Notes: generated by a model from the letters alone, not told the origin. A stretch of 44,210 bases of DNA from Litorivivens sp041625575 (GCA_041625575.1 JBFJTG010000015.1:1-44210); one strand, 5' to 3'. Counted from the first letter of the stretch, positions 8,146 to 17,229 are shown. Numbers and translations are program-made.

Positions 8146-9363
8146 ATGCCTCCATTACTCAACAATCTTCACAAGCGCGTGCGCCTTAGCTTACTGAGCC
8201 TGCCACTGCCGGCAAAATGTTTGGCGATCACCATCACCATACTGGTTCTCCATAGTGCGCTCCTGTTAACGGCAAGCGCGCGCGGCAATGGGCAACTCAT
8301 GGAGCAACAGCAAACTTTACTTGCCGAGCAATGGGTAAGACAAATTGCGTTCCAAACCCAACAAGGCATGATGCAGTCGGACAAACTCGCGCTGCTCAGT
8401 GTATTGCGCCTGCATGTGGAAAACCCCTTGCTAAACTATGCACGCATTGCTGACAACGAAGGGCGGGTGCTCGTGGAGGCGGGCGAAGATCACCCTGAGC
8501 TCCGGACCTACAGCAGCGAAATACACATCGGCAAGGACATTGCCGGCAGCGTATCCATCGGCATTGATTCGAGCCTCGCCCGCATAGACCGCGGGGTTCT
8601 GAACACACAACTATTCATTCTCGCGGGCGTACTCACTGGCCTTATAGCCACTCTCCTGTTCATGGCTAGCAGCAAGCTTGACCGTCTATTGCAAAAGGCA
8701 GGCAGCGAACTATTGCGCCCCAGCGAAGACCCGGCACCATCCGATTACAGCGCGAAGGATAGCTTGGGGGAGCTGCTGGCAGCCGTTCACCAGCAACGAG
8801 CCGAACTACCGGAGCTGACAACACATGAAAACAATTGGTTTGTATTGCACCTGCATTGGCAGCATTTCAAGCGCCTGTCCCAGCAATGGGGCAAAGCCGA
8901 ACTCGATCGACGCCTGGCACGCAGCTACCAAATCGCGCTGGCCTTAAGCCGCCTCTACCACGGTGAGCTTGAAATAACGCGCAATGACGGTCTTAGCTTG
9001 CGATTCAGCGCCCTTGAGAACGCCGACGACCCCCTTTTGCGCGCGCTCTGCTGCGGCTGGTTGCTGCAAGCACTGGATAAGGATTTAGGCGCCTCACCAA
9101 GAATCGGTATGCTGCGCAGCCGGGGCAACCGCTACCAGCTGGCAGCAAACCAGTCGGCTTTAATTGAGTCACTCGCCAAGCTCGGCGGTAGCGGCATCCA
9201 AACCAGCCTTTCTGGCGACACAGGCAAGCTGCTAGACCAATGGATTGACAGGAACGAAAGCGGCCTTGAACTAAAAAGCCGATATCGCGCCCTATTGGAG
9301 AAGCAGCTCGCCAGATTGCAGGAACAACTTGATAGCACTGCAGGTCAAAGCGCCGAAGCCTGA
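8146..9363 (+). CDS. Smp/AhpA-like inner-membrane protein
   Basis: A 405-aa protein of the SMP_2 (haemolysin/virulence factor) type encoded next to serB. It has an N-terminal membrane helix (about 22-45), a periplasmic loop of about 100 residues and a second helix (about 150-172). A cytoplasmic C-terminal half of about 230 residues follows. E. coli Smp covers only the first half, and the longer form matches the PA4961 arrangement. The C-terminal half has a faint nucleotide-cyclase-like layout but no catalytic residues I can assign. There is no clear Shine-Dalgarno before the ATG. A TATACT box at 8112-8117 lies 28 bases upstream. The molecular function is unknown. Confidence 0.8.
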   Translation: MPPLLNNLHKRVRLSLLSLPLPAKCLAITITILVLHSALLLTASARGNGQLMEQQQTLLAEQWVRQIAFQTQQGMMQSDKLALLSVLRLHVENPLLNYARIADNEGRVLVEAGEDHPELRTYSSEIHIGKDIAGSVSIGIDSSLARIDRGVLNTQLFILAGVLTGLIATLLFMASSKLDRLLQKAGSELLRPSEDPAPSDYSAKDSLGELLAAVHQQRAELPELTTHENNWFVLHLHWQHFKRLSQQWGKAELDRRLARSYQIALALSRLYHGELEITRNDGLSLRFSALENADDPLLRALCCGWLLQALDKDLGASPRIGMLRSRGNRYQLAANQSALIESLAKLGGSGIQTSLSGDTGKLLDQWIDRNESGLELKSRYRALLEKQLARLQEQLDSTAGQSAEA

Positions 9364-9387
9364 GCCGCGCGGCAAAAGCGCAGCCAG

Positions 9388-11640
9388 TTACTTCGCATTT
9401 ATCTCCAAGCCGTCCACCTTCTGGAAGCCGCGCGGCAATTTATTGCCCCGGCGGCCACGCTCGCCCATATAGTGCTCAAGCTCGGCAAACTTCATGCTCA
9501 GATAACGTTTACCCGAAAAGACCCTGAGTGTGTCGGACTCTCCCACCACCGCCGCAGAAACAACGTACTCCTCTCTCGCGGCAACGCGCGCGCTGGGGAT
9601 GCCGATCATCTTGTTGCCCTTTCCGCGCGCCATTTCGGGAAGATCCGCAATCGGAAACACCAGCATTCGCCCCTCAGTGGTCACCGCAACAACAAATCCT
9701 TTATCGTCCTCGAGCACCACAGGGTTCAGAACATGAGCCCCCTTAGGCAAGCTCAAGACCGCCTTCCCTGCCCTGTTTTTGCTTTGCAAATCACTCAGTT
9801 TTGCCACAAAGCCGTAGCCGGCATCCGAGGCTAACAACACACGCTGATCGTCACTACCCATAAGCATACCGTTGAAGGTCGCGCCGGACGGTGGGTTAAT
9901 GCGCCCGGTGATAGGCTCCCCCTGACCACGTGCAGAGGGCAGCGTGTGCGCCGTAAGTGTGTAGGAACGGCCCGTGCTGTCGAGCACGATAACCGGCTGA
10001 TTACTTCGCCCCCGCGCCATCAGCTTAAAGCTGTCGCCCGATTTATAGCTCAGCCCGTGCGGATCAATGTCGTGACCCTTGCCGGCGCGTATCCAGCCTT
10101 TTTCCGACAACATGACCGTGACCGGATCGACCGGCAGCAACTCTTCCTGCGAAAAGGCTTTTGCCTCCTCCCGGCTAACCAAGGGCGAGCGACGATCGTC
10201 GCCGTACTCATCAGCCGCTTCCTTCAGCTCCTTGCGGATGAGGTTTTTGAGTTTGCGATTTGAACCCAGAATAGACTCCAGTGAGTCACGCTCGGCAGCG
10301 AGCTCTTCCTGCTCGCCACGAATCTTCACTTCTTCGAGCTTGGCCAAGTGCCGCAATTTCAATTCAAGAATCGCCTCGGCCTGCAAGTCACTCAAGGCAA
10401 AGCGTTCCATCAATACCGGCTTGGGCTTGTCTTCACCACGGATAATGGCAATGACTTCATCAATGTTGAGGAAGGCCGCCAACAAACCGTCAAGGATGTG
10501 CAGGCGCGCCAGCACCTTATCCAGCCTGAACTGAAGGCGACGCCGGGTGGTATCGGTTCTGAATTCCAGCCACTCACCCAGTATCGTATTCAGGGCCTTA
10601 ACCTGCGGCCTGCCATTGTTGCCAATCATGTTCATATTGACGCGATAGGTGCGCTCAAGGTCTGTGGTGGCAAACAGGTGGGTCATCAGCGCTTCAAGAT
10701 CGACGCGATTGGAGCGCGGCATAATCAATAGTCGGGTCGGGTTTTCATGATCCGACTCGTCTCGCAAATCCGCAACCATGGGCAATTTTTTCGCCTGCAT
10801 CTGCTGGGCAATCTGCTCCAGCACTTTAGAGCCTGACGTTTGATGAGGCAGCGCACTCACCACGATGTCACCGTCTTCGGTGTGCCACTTGGCGCGCATG
10901 CGCAAGGAGCCGCGCCCCGTTTCGTACATCTGCACGATTTCATTGCGCGGCGTAATTAACTCGGCATCGGTTGGATAATCCGGGCCCTGAATGTGCTCGC
11001 ACAAATCCGCAACACTGGCCTTGGGAGAGTCGAGCAATGCAATACAGGCGTTAACGACCTCGCGCAAATTATGGGGCGGGATATCTGTCGACATGCCGAC
11101 GGCAATACCCGTCGTGCCATTGAGCAGCACATTCGGCACCCGTGCCGGCAGCACCGCCGGTTCGTCCATCGTACCATCGAAATTCGGTGTCCAATTCACC
11201 GTGCCCTGCCCCAACTCGGAGAGTAAGGCCTCGGCATAGGCCGTTAACTTGGACTCGGTATAGCGCATGGCCGCAAAGGATTTGGGATCATCGGGCGAAC
11301 CCCAGTTACCCTGCCCGTCAACCAGCGGGTAGCGGTATGAGAAGTTCTGCGCCATCAATACCATGGCTTCATAGGCGGCGGAGTCACCGTGGGGGTGAAA
11401 TTTACCAATCACGTCACCAACGGTGCGCGCTGACTTCTTGAATTTGGCAGTCGATTTTAAGCCTAACTCGCTCATTGCATAGATGATGCGGCGTTGTACC
11501 GGCTTGAGACCATCGGCGATATTGGGCAGGGCGCGATCCAGGATAACGTACATGGAGTAATCCAAGTACGCTTTCTCCGTATACGCTTTCATCGGCAGGT
11601 GTTCGACGCCGTCTTCGGATATATGTGTTTGATTTTCCAT
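9388..11640 (-). CDS. parC: DNA topoisomerase IV subunit A
   Basis: The 750-aa ParC subunit cuts and religates DNA to decatenate sister chromosomes, and needs ParE for ATP hydrolysis. The N-terminal breakage-reunion domain has the winged-helix QRDR segment HPHGDSAAYEAM. Ser87 and Glu91 there are at the quinolone-determining positions in their susceptible form. The catalytic tyrosine is Tyr127 (AAMRYTE). The C-terminal beta-pinwheel starts around residue 500. parE is not in the window, although in Pseudomonas it lies a few genes away. The ATG at 11640 begins the canonical acidic N-terminus. Confidence 0.97.
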   Translation of the reverse strand: MENQTHISEDGVEHLPMKAYTEKAYLDYSMYVILDRALPNIADGLKPVQRRIIYAMSELGLKSTAKFKKSARTVGDVIGKFHPHGDSAAYEAMVLMAQNFSYRYPLVDGQGNWGSPDDPKSFAAMRYTESKLTAYAEALLSELGQGTVNWTPNFDGTMDEPAVLPARVPNVLLNGTTGIAVGMSTDIPPHNLREVVNACIALLDSPKASVADLCEHIQGPDYPTDAELITPRNEIVQMYETGRGSLRMRAKWHTEDGDIVVSALPHQTSGSKVLEQIAQQMQAKKLPMVADLRDESDHENPTRLLIMPRSNRVDLEALMTHLFATTDLERTYRVNMNMIGNNGRPQVKALNTILGEWLEFRTDTTRRRLQFRLDKVLARLHILDGLLAAFLNIDEVIAIIRGEDKPKPVLMERFALSDLQAEAILELKLRHLAKLEEVKIRGEQEELAAERDSLESILGSNRKLKNLIRKELKEAADEYGDDRRSPLVSREEAKAFSQEELLPVDPVTVMLSEKGWIRAGKGHDIDPHGLSYKSGDSFKLMARGRSNQPVIVLDSTGRSYTLTAHTLPSARGQGEPITGRINPPSGATFNGMLMGSDDQRVLLASDAGYGFVAKLSDLQSKNRAGKAVLSLPKGAHVLNPVVLEDDKGFVVAVTTEGRMLVFPIADLPEMARGKGNKMIGIPSARVAAREEYVVSAAVVGESDTLRVFSGKRYLSMKFAELEHYMGERGRRGNKLPRGFQKVDGLEINAK

Positions 11641-11752
11641 TAATTACTTCCAAATGGCAGCCTGCAAATCGCCATCGGATCGCGGCAGGCTATTTCGATT
11701 TTAAGACCTAATCTACGTGTATTCCCTAAGTTTCAGCAAGCCATCAGCGCCC

Positions 11753-11758
11753 TATAGT
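11753..11758 (+). promoter_or_regulatory. Possible -10 box for the 82-aa hypothetical gene
   Basis: TATAGT at 11753-11758, with GTTTCA 17 bases upstream (11730-11735) as a weak -35. The implied start near 11765 would leave a leader of about 38 bases containing a strong AAAGGGGG ribosome-binding site. The call is based only on sequence resemblance. Confidence 0.35.
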
Positions 11759-11802
11759 GAGCTCAATCTTACGTGACTCACATCCCGCAAAGGGGGCTCG
11801 AA

Positions 11803-12051
11803 ATGAACGCTGATAGCAACGTGGTATACCTGAAACAGCGTCAGCAATCTTCACAACAGGAAGTATTGGACGACATCAGTGCACAAGCGTTTATGTTCCT
11901 ACGGGAGGAAGCGCAGAGCAACAACGTTCCCATGAAAGCCGTCCTGCTAGAGCATCTTCTCGGCCTGGCCTTGGTCATCAAAGCCGTTGAAGGCGCCGAC
12001 GAGTCGGCTCGCATCCTCAATGATATTGCAGAGCAAATAGGCTGCAAATAA
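11803..12051 (+). CDS. Small hypothetical cytoplasmic protein (82 aa)
   Basis: I do not recognise this family. The ATG at 11803 is preferred over an in-frame GTG ten codons upstream because AAAGGGGG lies just before it. The product begins MNADSNVVYLKQRQQ and continues as predicted amphipathic helices (residues 20-80) with no signal peptide, membrane segment or cysteine cluster. The only Cys is near the end. It is divergent from parC and converges on the small zinc-ribbon-like gene with 5 bases between stops. A small regulatory or adaptor protein is possible, but nothing in the sequence shows this. Confidence 0.72.
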   Translation: MNADSNVVYLKQRQQSSQQEVLDDISAQAFMFLREEAQSNNVPMKAVLLEHLLGLALVIKAVEGADESARILNDIAEQIGCK

Positions 12052-12056
12052 ACCAC

Positions 12057-12245
12057 CTAGTGCGCCGTGATCTTCTTCTTGCCACAGCGCTTGCAACAAT
12101 ACACGGTAACCAGCTTACCCTGCTTCACGTCAAAGCGACTTTTCGTCTCTACCTTCCAGCTGTGATGGCCCTCCCGACACAAACTACCGCCCTTACCATC
12201 TAGTGTGGCAGCCTTGCGCGGTTTAAATTGAAGGATATCGGCCAT
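12057..12245 (-). CDS. Small basic protein with a CxxC pair (62 aa)
   Basis: The product starts MADILQFKPRKAAT and holds a Cys at about 23 in LCREGHHSW and a pair in YCCKRCGKKK near the C-terminus. With the neighbouring His residues these could form a small zinc ribbon, a common fold in nucleic-acid-binding proteins. It is strongly basic. The ATG at 12245 is preferred over a TTG eight codons upstream, although the ribosome-binding site is weak for both. It is divergent from slyD with 95 bases between starts. Family and function are not recognised. Confidence 0.7.
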   Translation of the reverse strand: MADILQFKPRKAATLDGKGGSLCREGHHSWKVETKSRFDVKQGKLVTVYCCKRCGKKKITAH

Positions 12246-12340
12246 AGTCGCTCGTTTCAGGTCCGCCAACGTAAAGCTGTGACACTATTATTTTACGCGG
12301 CAGGATTATAGTATACGCGCCTTTCTCCGGAGTGCGCAGC

Positions 12341-12823
12341 ATGCAGATCGCTAAAAACAGTGTTGTATCCTTTCACTACTCACTTTCCGACTCGGAAGGC
12401 AACAGCATTGAAAGCAGTCAGGGTGGCGAACCGAGCCTCTACCTGTGCGGCGCCAACAATATTCTTCCGGCACTTGAGAAAGCTATGCTTGGGCATTCAG
12501 TGGGGGACACCTTTGACGTGAACCTGTCGGTCGAACAGGCTTACGGCCCGCGACTAGAAGGCAAAACCCAACGCATTCCCGCCAAGTATCTCAAGCACGA
12601 AGGGAAAATGCGCCCCGGCCAAATTGTTAGCTATCGCGATGACCACGGTGTTAAGCAAGCAACCGTGCTAAAGGTGGGAAAGTTCTCTGTCGATATCGAC
12701 AGTAACCACCCCTTAGCGGGACGCGCGCTGCGCTTTAGCATTGATATTGTGGACATCCGCGAAGCCAGCGCTGACGAAGTAGCCCACGGCCATGCCCACG
12801 GCCCCGGCGGCCACCACCACTAA
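12341..12823 (+). CDS. slyD: FKBP-type peptidyl-prolyl isomerase, SlyD-like
   Basis: A 160-aa cytoplasmic prolyl isomerase and chaperone. It has an FKBP core interrupted by an insert-in-flap domain (about 70-125), including EQAYGPRLEGKTQRIPA. The C-terminus ends in a His-rich tail, AHGHAHGPGGHHH, which in SlyD binds Ni/Zn and helps hydrogenase maturation. The tail here is short and has no cysteines. The start at 12341 is preferred over an in-frame GTG at 12332 because GGAG lies 8 bases before the ATG. It converges on the NTF2-like gene, 7 bases between stops. Confidence 0.9.
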   Translation: MQIAKNSVVSFHYSLSDSEGNSIESSQGGEPSLYLCGANNILPALEKAMLGHSVGDTFDVNLSVEQAYGPRLEGKTQRIPAKYLKHEGKMRPGQIVSYRDDHGVKQATVLKVGKFSVDIDSNHPLAGRALRFSIDIVDIREASADEVAHGHAHGPGGHHH

Positions 12824-12830
12824 CCACTGT

Positions 12831-13697
12831 CTAAGCAGCCGCAGCCTCTACGGACTCCATGGCTTCAAGAAAAAACTGAACGCGGTGCAAGAGTAACTTT
12901 TGTCGGTCAAACTGAAAAAGTGCCACACCGCGCTGCCGCTGATCACCGCGCTGATAATATACGGTTGCGGTGGTCACCCTGCCCGCCGATAGCAGTTTTT
13001 CAACACGCAACAAACCCTCGGGCAAATTCCAATCCAGCACATTGCAATCGTGGCCGTAGGGCCAGGCCACCATGCCGTCGACAGCAAACAGGGCTTTCAG
13101 CGCTTTCTCACTTTTACTATTGAAGGCCGCCACGAAACTTTGCGCCCTATCCTTACCGGCATCACCAATAGTTTGTCGTGCCTGCGCAAAACCCTGAACT
13201 CCCGACAAACCCATGTTCTTGAACATGCGCCAAAACGAATGCAGACCGACAAACGCACTGGCCAAACCATAGCGCATTTGCTGCTTAACCATTGGCGCCA
13301 GCTCCCAGTGAGCTGCCAAACGCTTGATTCGCATCTCACCATTCTCGGAGGTCAGCTCGTACAGTAGATGCATTGGCACGCGCACAGATACCTTCGCCGA
13401 CATCCGAATCTCGATATCCAGATCGCGAACCACCGCACCCGCGCACACAACGTCATGCTCAACATGAAAGCGAATGTCGTTGGCCGCAATAAAGGTTTCG
13501 TAAAAACGTCCCAGCGGACTTTCGCCATCCCGCTCACGCAAATTTATCTGTGGCTTGGACCCTACCGGATCTTCTACCACCGCGCAGTCAGCAAACAAGG
13601 AAAGCCATTGCGGTTTGTTGTGCACGGCAACAGCCGCCGGCGAACCATCAACACAGGCCAGACAGGCCTCTCGATCTCGAAGCGAAGTACGCATCAT
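12831..13697 (-). CDS. Tandem NTF2-like domain protein
   Basis: A 288-aa protein that looks like two SnoaL/NTF2-like halves. The first, about 5-130, has the EDPVGSKP segment typical of steroid-isomerase-like folds (YxDPVG). The second, about 165-285, has WPYGHDCNVLDWNLPEGLLRVEK and a final beta-rich HRVQFFL stretch. No signal peptide is present. Such proteins can be ketosteroid-isomerase-like enzymes or non-catalytic binding proteins. The substrate cannot be told. Two adjacent Met codons are possible starts. It is followed on the same strand by the lipoprotein hydrolase cluster but is separated from it by 91-118 bases, so operon membership is uncertain. Confidence 0.68.
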   Translation of the reverse strand: MMRTSLRDREACLACVDGSPAAVAVHNKPQWLSLFADCAVVEDPVGSKPQINLRERDGESPLGRFYETFIAANDIRFHVEHDVVCAGAVVRDLDIEIRMSAKVSVRVPMHLLYELTSENGEMRIKRLAAHWELAPMVKQQMRYGLASAFVGLHSFWRMFKNMGLSGVQGFAQARQTIGDAGKDRAQSFVAAFNSKSEKALKALFAVDGMVAWPYGHDCNVLDWNLPEGLLRVEKLLSAGRVTTATVYYQRGDQRQRGVALFQFDRQKLLLHRVQFFLEAMESVEAAAA

Positions 13698-13815
13698 TAT
13701 TATCTCTAGGGATTGCCACAGCGCAGGAGCTTAGCCTGTGAAGGGGCCAGGCCTTTGTGACTTATTCACACTTCTCCCTGCCATTAGCGATGAATACTAA
13801 AAAAGCGGCAGCGCT

Positions 13816-14724
13816 TCACATTTCGGGAGAACCGGGAACTGCCTTGCGCGCCAGGACATGGCTCGCCAGAAAGTCCAGCAGGTGCTGGCGGTTGACCTCA
13901 CTATTGAAGGTCGCGATATGACGACCCGTCGTCGCTATGCGTAAAGTTGACGGCGCATTAATGGCCAGCGCGTAAATAGTGTCTGCGTGCGTGGAAGGCA
14001 CAACCCGATCATCGTCGCTGCGAAAAACCAGCAGGGGCGCACGCAGCTGTCCTATCACCGCATCCAGATCATACTCATCGGGCATGAGCCAACTGGCCAG
14101 TGGCGCAAACAACCAGGTCAGCCAATTTCTTCTCGCCACCTCAGCCGCAATTCGCGGATAGGATGCGACCGGCGCATCCAACACCAGCGCAGCAGGCGGG
14201 TGCTCTTCCGTGGCGGCGACAAATCCGCCCAAGCCCCCACCCAGGCTCTGCCCCAAGACTATCATCGGCCCCGCTTTTTGCTGCACCCAATGATAGCCGG
14301 CACGCACGTCGTCGATCACCGCCGCCATTTCAGGACTTCCTTCGGAGCGCCCGTAACCGCGGTAATCCAATAAAAACACGTTGTAACCTGCCGCAGGCAA
14401 CCAAAACACGCTAGCAATATGCGTGCTGATATTCTCGGCGTTGCCGTGCAAAAAATAGACACTGCCTCTAGCGCTTATCAGTTCAGTGGGCTGAGCCTGC
14501 GCATCCCGCCGCGCCTGCGCCGGCAGCCACCAGCCATGCAAAAGCGTTCCGTCTTCGCTCGGCAACCACACGTCTTCGTAGCTGAGCTGCCAATTCTCGG
14601 GCGTTGAAAACAATTGCTTCGATGGATAAAACAATAGTCCGCTGCATGCGCTTAAACTCAGCGCAAGCAAAGCAATAAACATTGTGCGAACTACGACACC
14701 AAATTTTAAAAATAGCGACGCCAT
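13816..14724 (-). CDS. Lipoprotein alpha/beta hydrolase
   Basis: A 302-aa serine hydrolase with a lipoprotein signal (ALSLSAC, lipidated Cys27). The fold is clear: FLHGNAEN oxyanion loop, DYRGYGRSEG, nucleophile elbow GQSLGG (Ser160), probable Asp in SDDDRVV (about 235) and His in TGRHIATF (about 278). It belongs to the BEM46/YfhR-like group. The chosen start overlaps the end of the DUF4105 gene by 19 bases, suggesting translational coupling. A second Met 14 codons on would leave a very short signal peptide. It is probably membrane-anchored and faces the periplasm; the substrate is unknown. Confidence 0.88.
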   Translation of the reverse strand: MASLFLKFGVVVRTMFIALLALSLSACSGLLFYPSKQLFSTPENWQLSYEDVWLPSEDGTLLHGWWLPAQARRDAQAQPTELISARGSVYFLHGNAENISTHIASVFWLPAAGYNVFLLDYRGYGRSEGSPEMAAVIDDVRAGYHWVQQKAGPMIVLGQSLGGGLGGFVAATEEHPPAALVLDAPVASYPRIAAEVARRNWLTWLFAPLASWLMPDEYDLDAVIGQLRAPLLVFRSDDDRVVPSTHADTIYALAINAPSTLRIATTGRHIATFNSEVNRQHLLDFLASHVLARKAVPGSPEM

Positions 14725-16619
14725 TGAAGGGATACCTCTTCACCAGACCGACTATCCTGCAGCTGACGCGACCAGCTAAAGCGTAAACCCTGATTGACAC
14801 TCAGTGCTTGTTGAATTTGCAAGGTCAGCAAGTTGCGATCAACACCATTCACAAAGCGATAATGCTCGGCCTCCAGCGCAGCCGCAAAATGCGGCAGCTG
14901 CCAAGCCACTCGCGCCGCAAGGCCGGGGGCCGCCTGCCAATTATCTGTAAACACTTCACTATATTCGACTCTGGCTGTAGCGATAAGCGATACCGAGGCG
15001 CCGAGCGCTCGCCAACTGCCACCTGCCCCCGCCTGCACGAAAGACGACAGGCCCGTATCGCTAACAAGTTGTCGTTCAGCGCCGGCATGGACCTGCCAGC
15101 TTACCGGTCGAAAAAACTGATCGCGCGTTGCCAGTGAGCGAATATCGATGATATCCAAAGACTGCAGCTTGCTGGCCGCACCGTCCACCTTACGCAATAC
15201 CGCGTGCAACATGTTAAGTGAGGCCGCCTCCGGATAGCCCGCCAGGGGGTCCAGCAGATCATGATAGGTGAGGCGCACATCCAGTTCGGTATAAGCCCGC
15301 TCTTCGACTTCGCCTCTGGCCAAGCCCCACTGACCGGTAGCATGTCCGAGTTCGGGCTGAAGCGGAGCAGACTCGGCCTTAGTGACATCAGTCTCAACTT
15401 CTCTGGGCAAGCTGCTAAGCGTTTGCAGGAGGGCGAAACTTTTTGCGGCGACCTCACTATCGCGCGCCTCGCGATTGTGGCGATAACGCAGCAAACGATA
15501 TGCGGCCAGAACCATTTTGCGCTGGCGCGTCGAATCCAAACGCCTGAATGCATCGTCATCGGCTATGTGCGGCTCCGCGGCCAGTTTCAGCACCCAGGAT
15601 TTCTCATCCTTGTGAAGCTCCGCCAGTAAACTGCCTAACTCCTGCTGTCGCGAGGGGCGGTACACAACATCAGATACCATACCAACAGCTCGCACCGCCC
15701 GAACCGTATCCACCGGAATAGCGTGCAAACCAAAGGCACTGGTCAAATTGAGCTCAGGCCGTGCCACCTCCAATAATTCGAGCAGGCGAAATGAACAGTT
15801 TTCATCCATGAAATAATAATCAATATTGATATATTGCAATTCCCAGATGTGCGCCATCAATCGATCCAACTCCTCGGCGCCGAGATCCAGTTCGTACTCC
15901 CATATATCGCGATTCTCCAGGCGCGAGTATTCCTGCAATTTTTCGACGTAGGGTTGTAGGGTAAAGAGTCCCTGATAGCCACCACTCATACCCTTCCACG
16001 CAAACAACAGGCTATTGTCATCGGGTGGAACGATAGCGGCGTAATTGATTGCGTAGGACAACAGTGCTGATTCGGATCGGTAGCCCTGCGGGTCGATTCG
16101 TAAAAAGGTATGACCGTACATAGAGGACGGACTATTGAGATAACTGGCGGCAAAGACCAACGCGATAGAGCCGGCATTAATTTGGGTGCGCCACTGTCGG
16201 TATTCGGGGCAATCACTTTCCGAATCCGGTGTCAGCAAGCCCTGAGCCTGAAGCCAGGACGCCCTGGCGGGAAAGCGGCAGCGCAAGTCGCGCTCACTTT
16301 GCAATTGCTGAACCGTAGCCCTCAGCTCACTGTAGGGATCCGTGCTCCCTGTGTCACTCAGAAAAAATTTGGGGTCATCGACGTAACTTAACTCACGATG
16401 ACCTTGTTTACGCTTACCGTAATGCAGCAAGGCCAACCACTGCGGATCACGAGAGAGTGCCTTCAAATTCAAGTTTTCAGAATGCCCGTCGGAAACGCGC
16501 TCAAGGCCTGAAGCTAATGTTTGTGCGCATAGATGACTACCGCCAAATAGAACATTGAGCAGCAGCAAGGTCACACACAAGCGCATAGGAGCCAACAGCG
16601 GCTCTGGAAAAATCACCAT
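14706..16619 (-). CDS. DUF4105 (Lnb N-terminal type) exported protein
   Basis: A 637-aa exported protein with the DUF4105 domain, marked by SSMYGHTFLRID (about 160-175), LLSYAINYAA and the DENCSFRLLELLE segment. The conserved His and Cys are probable active-site residues, because the domain is distantly related to the lacto-N-biosidase (Lnb) and papain/NlpC folds. The C-terminal 200 residues are beta-rich with repeated alternating strands, consistent with an outer-membrane or surface barrel-like part. Met12 (16586) gives a better signal peptide (MRLCVTLLLLNVLFGG), but neither start has a good ribosome-binding site. DUF3015 is upstream and the lipoprotein hydrolase is downstream and overlapping, a grouping also seen in Pseudomonas. 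The role is unknown, possibly in cell envelope turnover. Confidence 0.82.
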   Translation of the reverse strand: MVIFPEPLLAPMRLCVTLLLLNVLFGGSHLCAQTLASGLERVSDGHSENLNLKALSRDPQWLALLHYGKRKQGHRELSYVDDPKFFLSDTGSTDPYSELRATVQQLQSERDLRCRFPARASWLQAQGLLTPDSESDCPEYRQWRTQINAGSIALVFAASYLNSPSSMYGHTFLRIDPQGYRSESALLSYAINYAAIVPPDDNSLLFAWKGMSGGYQGLFTLQPYVEKLQEYSRLENRDIWEYELDLGAEELDRLMAHIWELQYINIDYYFMDENCSFRLLELLEVARPELNLTSAFGLHAIPVDTVRAVRAVGMVSDVVYRPSRQQELGSLLAELHKDEKSWVLKLAAEPHIADDDAFRRLDSTRQRKMVLAAYRLLRYRHNREARDSEVAAKSFALLQTLSSLPREVETDVTKAESAPLQPELGHATGQWGLARGEVEERAYTELDVRLTYHDLLDPLAGYPEAASLNMLHAVLRKVDGAASKLQSLDIIDIRSLATRDQFFRPVSWQVHAGAERQLVSDTGLSSFVQAGAGGSWRALGASVSLIATARVEYSEVFTDNWQAAPGLAARVAWQLPHFAAALEAEHYRFVNGVDRNLLTLQIQQALSVNQGLRFSWSRQLQDSRSGEEVSLQWRRYF

Positions 16620-16630
16620 GAAGGGAATGC

Positions 16631-16656
16631 GCGGCGCGGAACTGAGCCCGCGCCGC
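16631..16656. other. GC-rich hairpin between the DUF3015 and DUF4105 genes
   Basis: GCGGCGCGG (16631-16639) and CCGCGCCGC (16648-16656) form a perfect 9-bp stem with an 8-base loop. Neither strand has a T-run after it, so it is not a standard intrinsic terminator. It sits within the 47 bases between the two minus-strand genes, just before the DUF4105 start. It may weaken readthrough or stabilise the upstream message. Confidence 0.6.
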
Positions 16657-16666
16657 CTTTACGAGT

Positions 16667-17149
16667 CTATACCGCGTATTTAGCGAGTTGCGCGTCTGCG
16701 CGCATCAGCTCCATCATCGATACCATAACAGCTTCCGCAGTTACTGATTCACCGGGAAACAGCGTGTTGAAATTTTCGTGAAGCACCGTTTTAAAACGTG
16801 CACGATCATCGTTTGCTACGCCCATGGAAACGGCAACAGCTGTTAGCGCTTCGCCGTCACCACGGGCAACGTCTTCGCTAAATTCATCCATGATCGCACC
16901 GAGATTGATCAATGCCTTGCCACCGTAGGTCAGACTGCCGTTAGCGGAACAGCCATTGGTGCCGGAGGTCATACCAAAAGTATTGTTACCTGACGTTCCG
17001 TTAGTGATGGACGCGACAACATGGATTGGCAGACCTGATTTGCCTTCAAACAGCATATTACCCCAACCACAACTGTCGCCACCCGGAACTACCGCAAAAC
17101 TACTTGCAGAAGCCGTCGCCAGTAAGGAAGCCATCAATATTTTTTTCAT
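16667..17149 (-). CDS. DUF3015 periplasmic protein
   Basis: A 160-aa exported protein with a clear Sec signal (MKKILMASLLATASASSFAV, cleavage near residue 19-20). The mature part starts with GGDSCGWGNMLFEGKSG, contains NTTFG-like NNTFGMTSGTNGCSAN and ends in helices, the DUF3015 pattern. Two Cys near the N-terminus could pair. The start is fixed by AAAGGTGGAG 7 bases upstream. Codons upstream stay open but carry no signal sequence. It is the first gene of the run DUF3015 - DUF4105 - lipoprotein hydrolase. The function is unknown. Confidence 0.87.
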   Translation of the reverse strand: MKKILMASLLATASASSFAVVPGGDSCGWGNMLFEGKSGLPIHVVASITNGTSGNNTFGMTSGTNGCSANGSLTYGGKALINLGAIMDEFSEDVARGDGEALTAVAVSMGVANDDRARFKTVLHENFNTLFPGESVTAEAVMVSMMELMRADAQLAKYAV

Positions 17150-17229
17150 TTGTAATCTCCACCTTTCAGCTTTATGCATTATTGGGTTGTGCAGCGTACA
17201 CCTAACGCTCACTGCAGCGTAGCACAAAG

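Noticed and set aside
11773..11802. GTG start for the 82-aa gene
   Set aside because: The strong AAAGGGGG site is between this GTG and the ATG at 11803, so the ATG is used.
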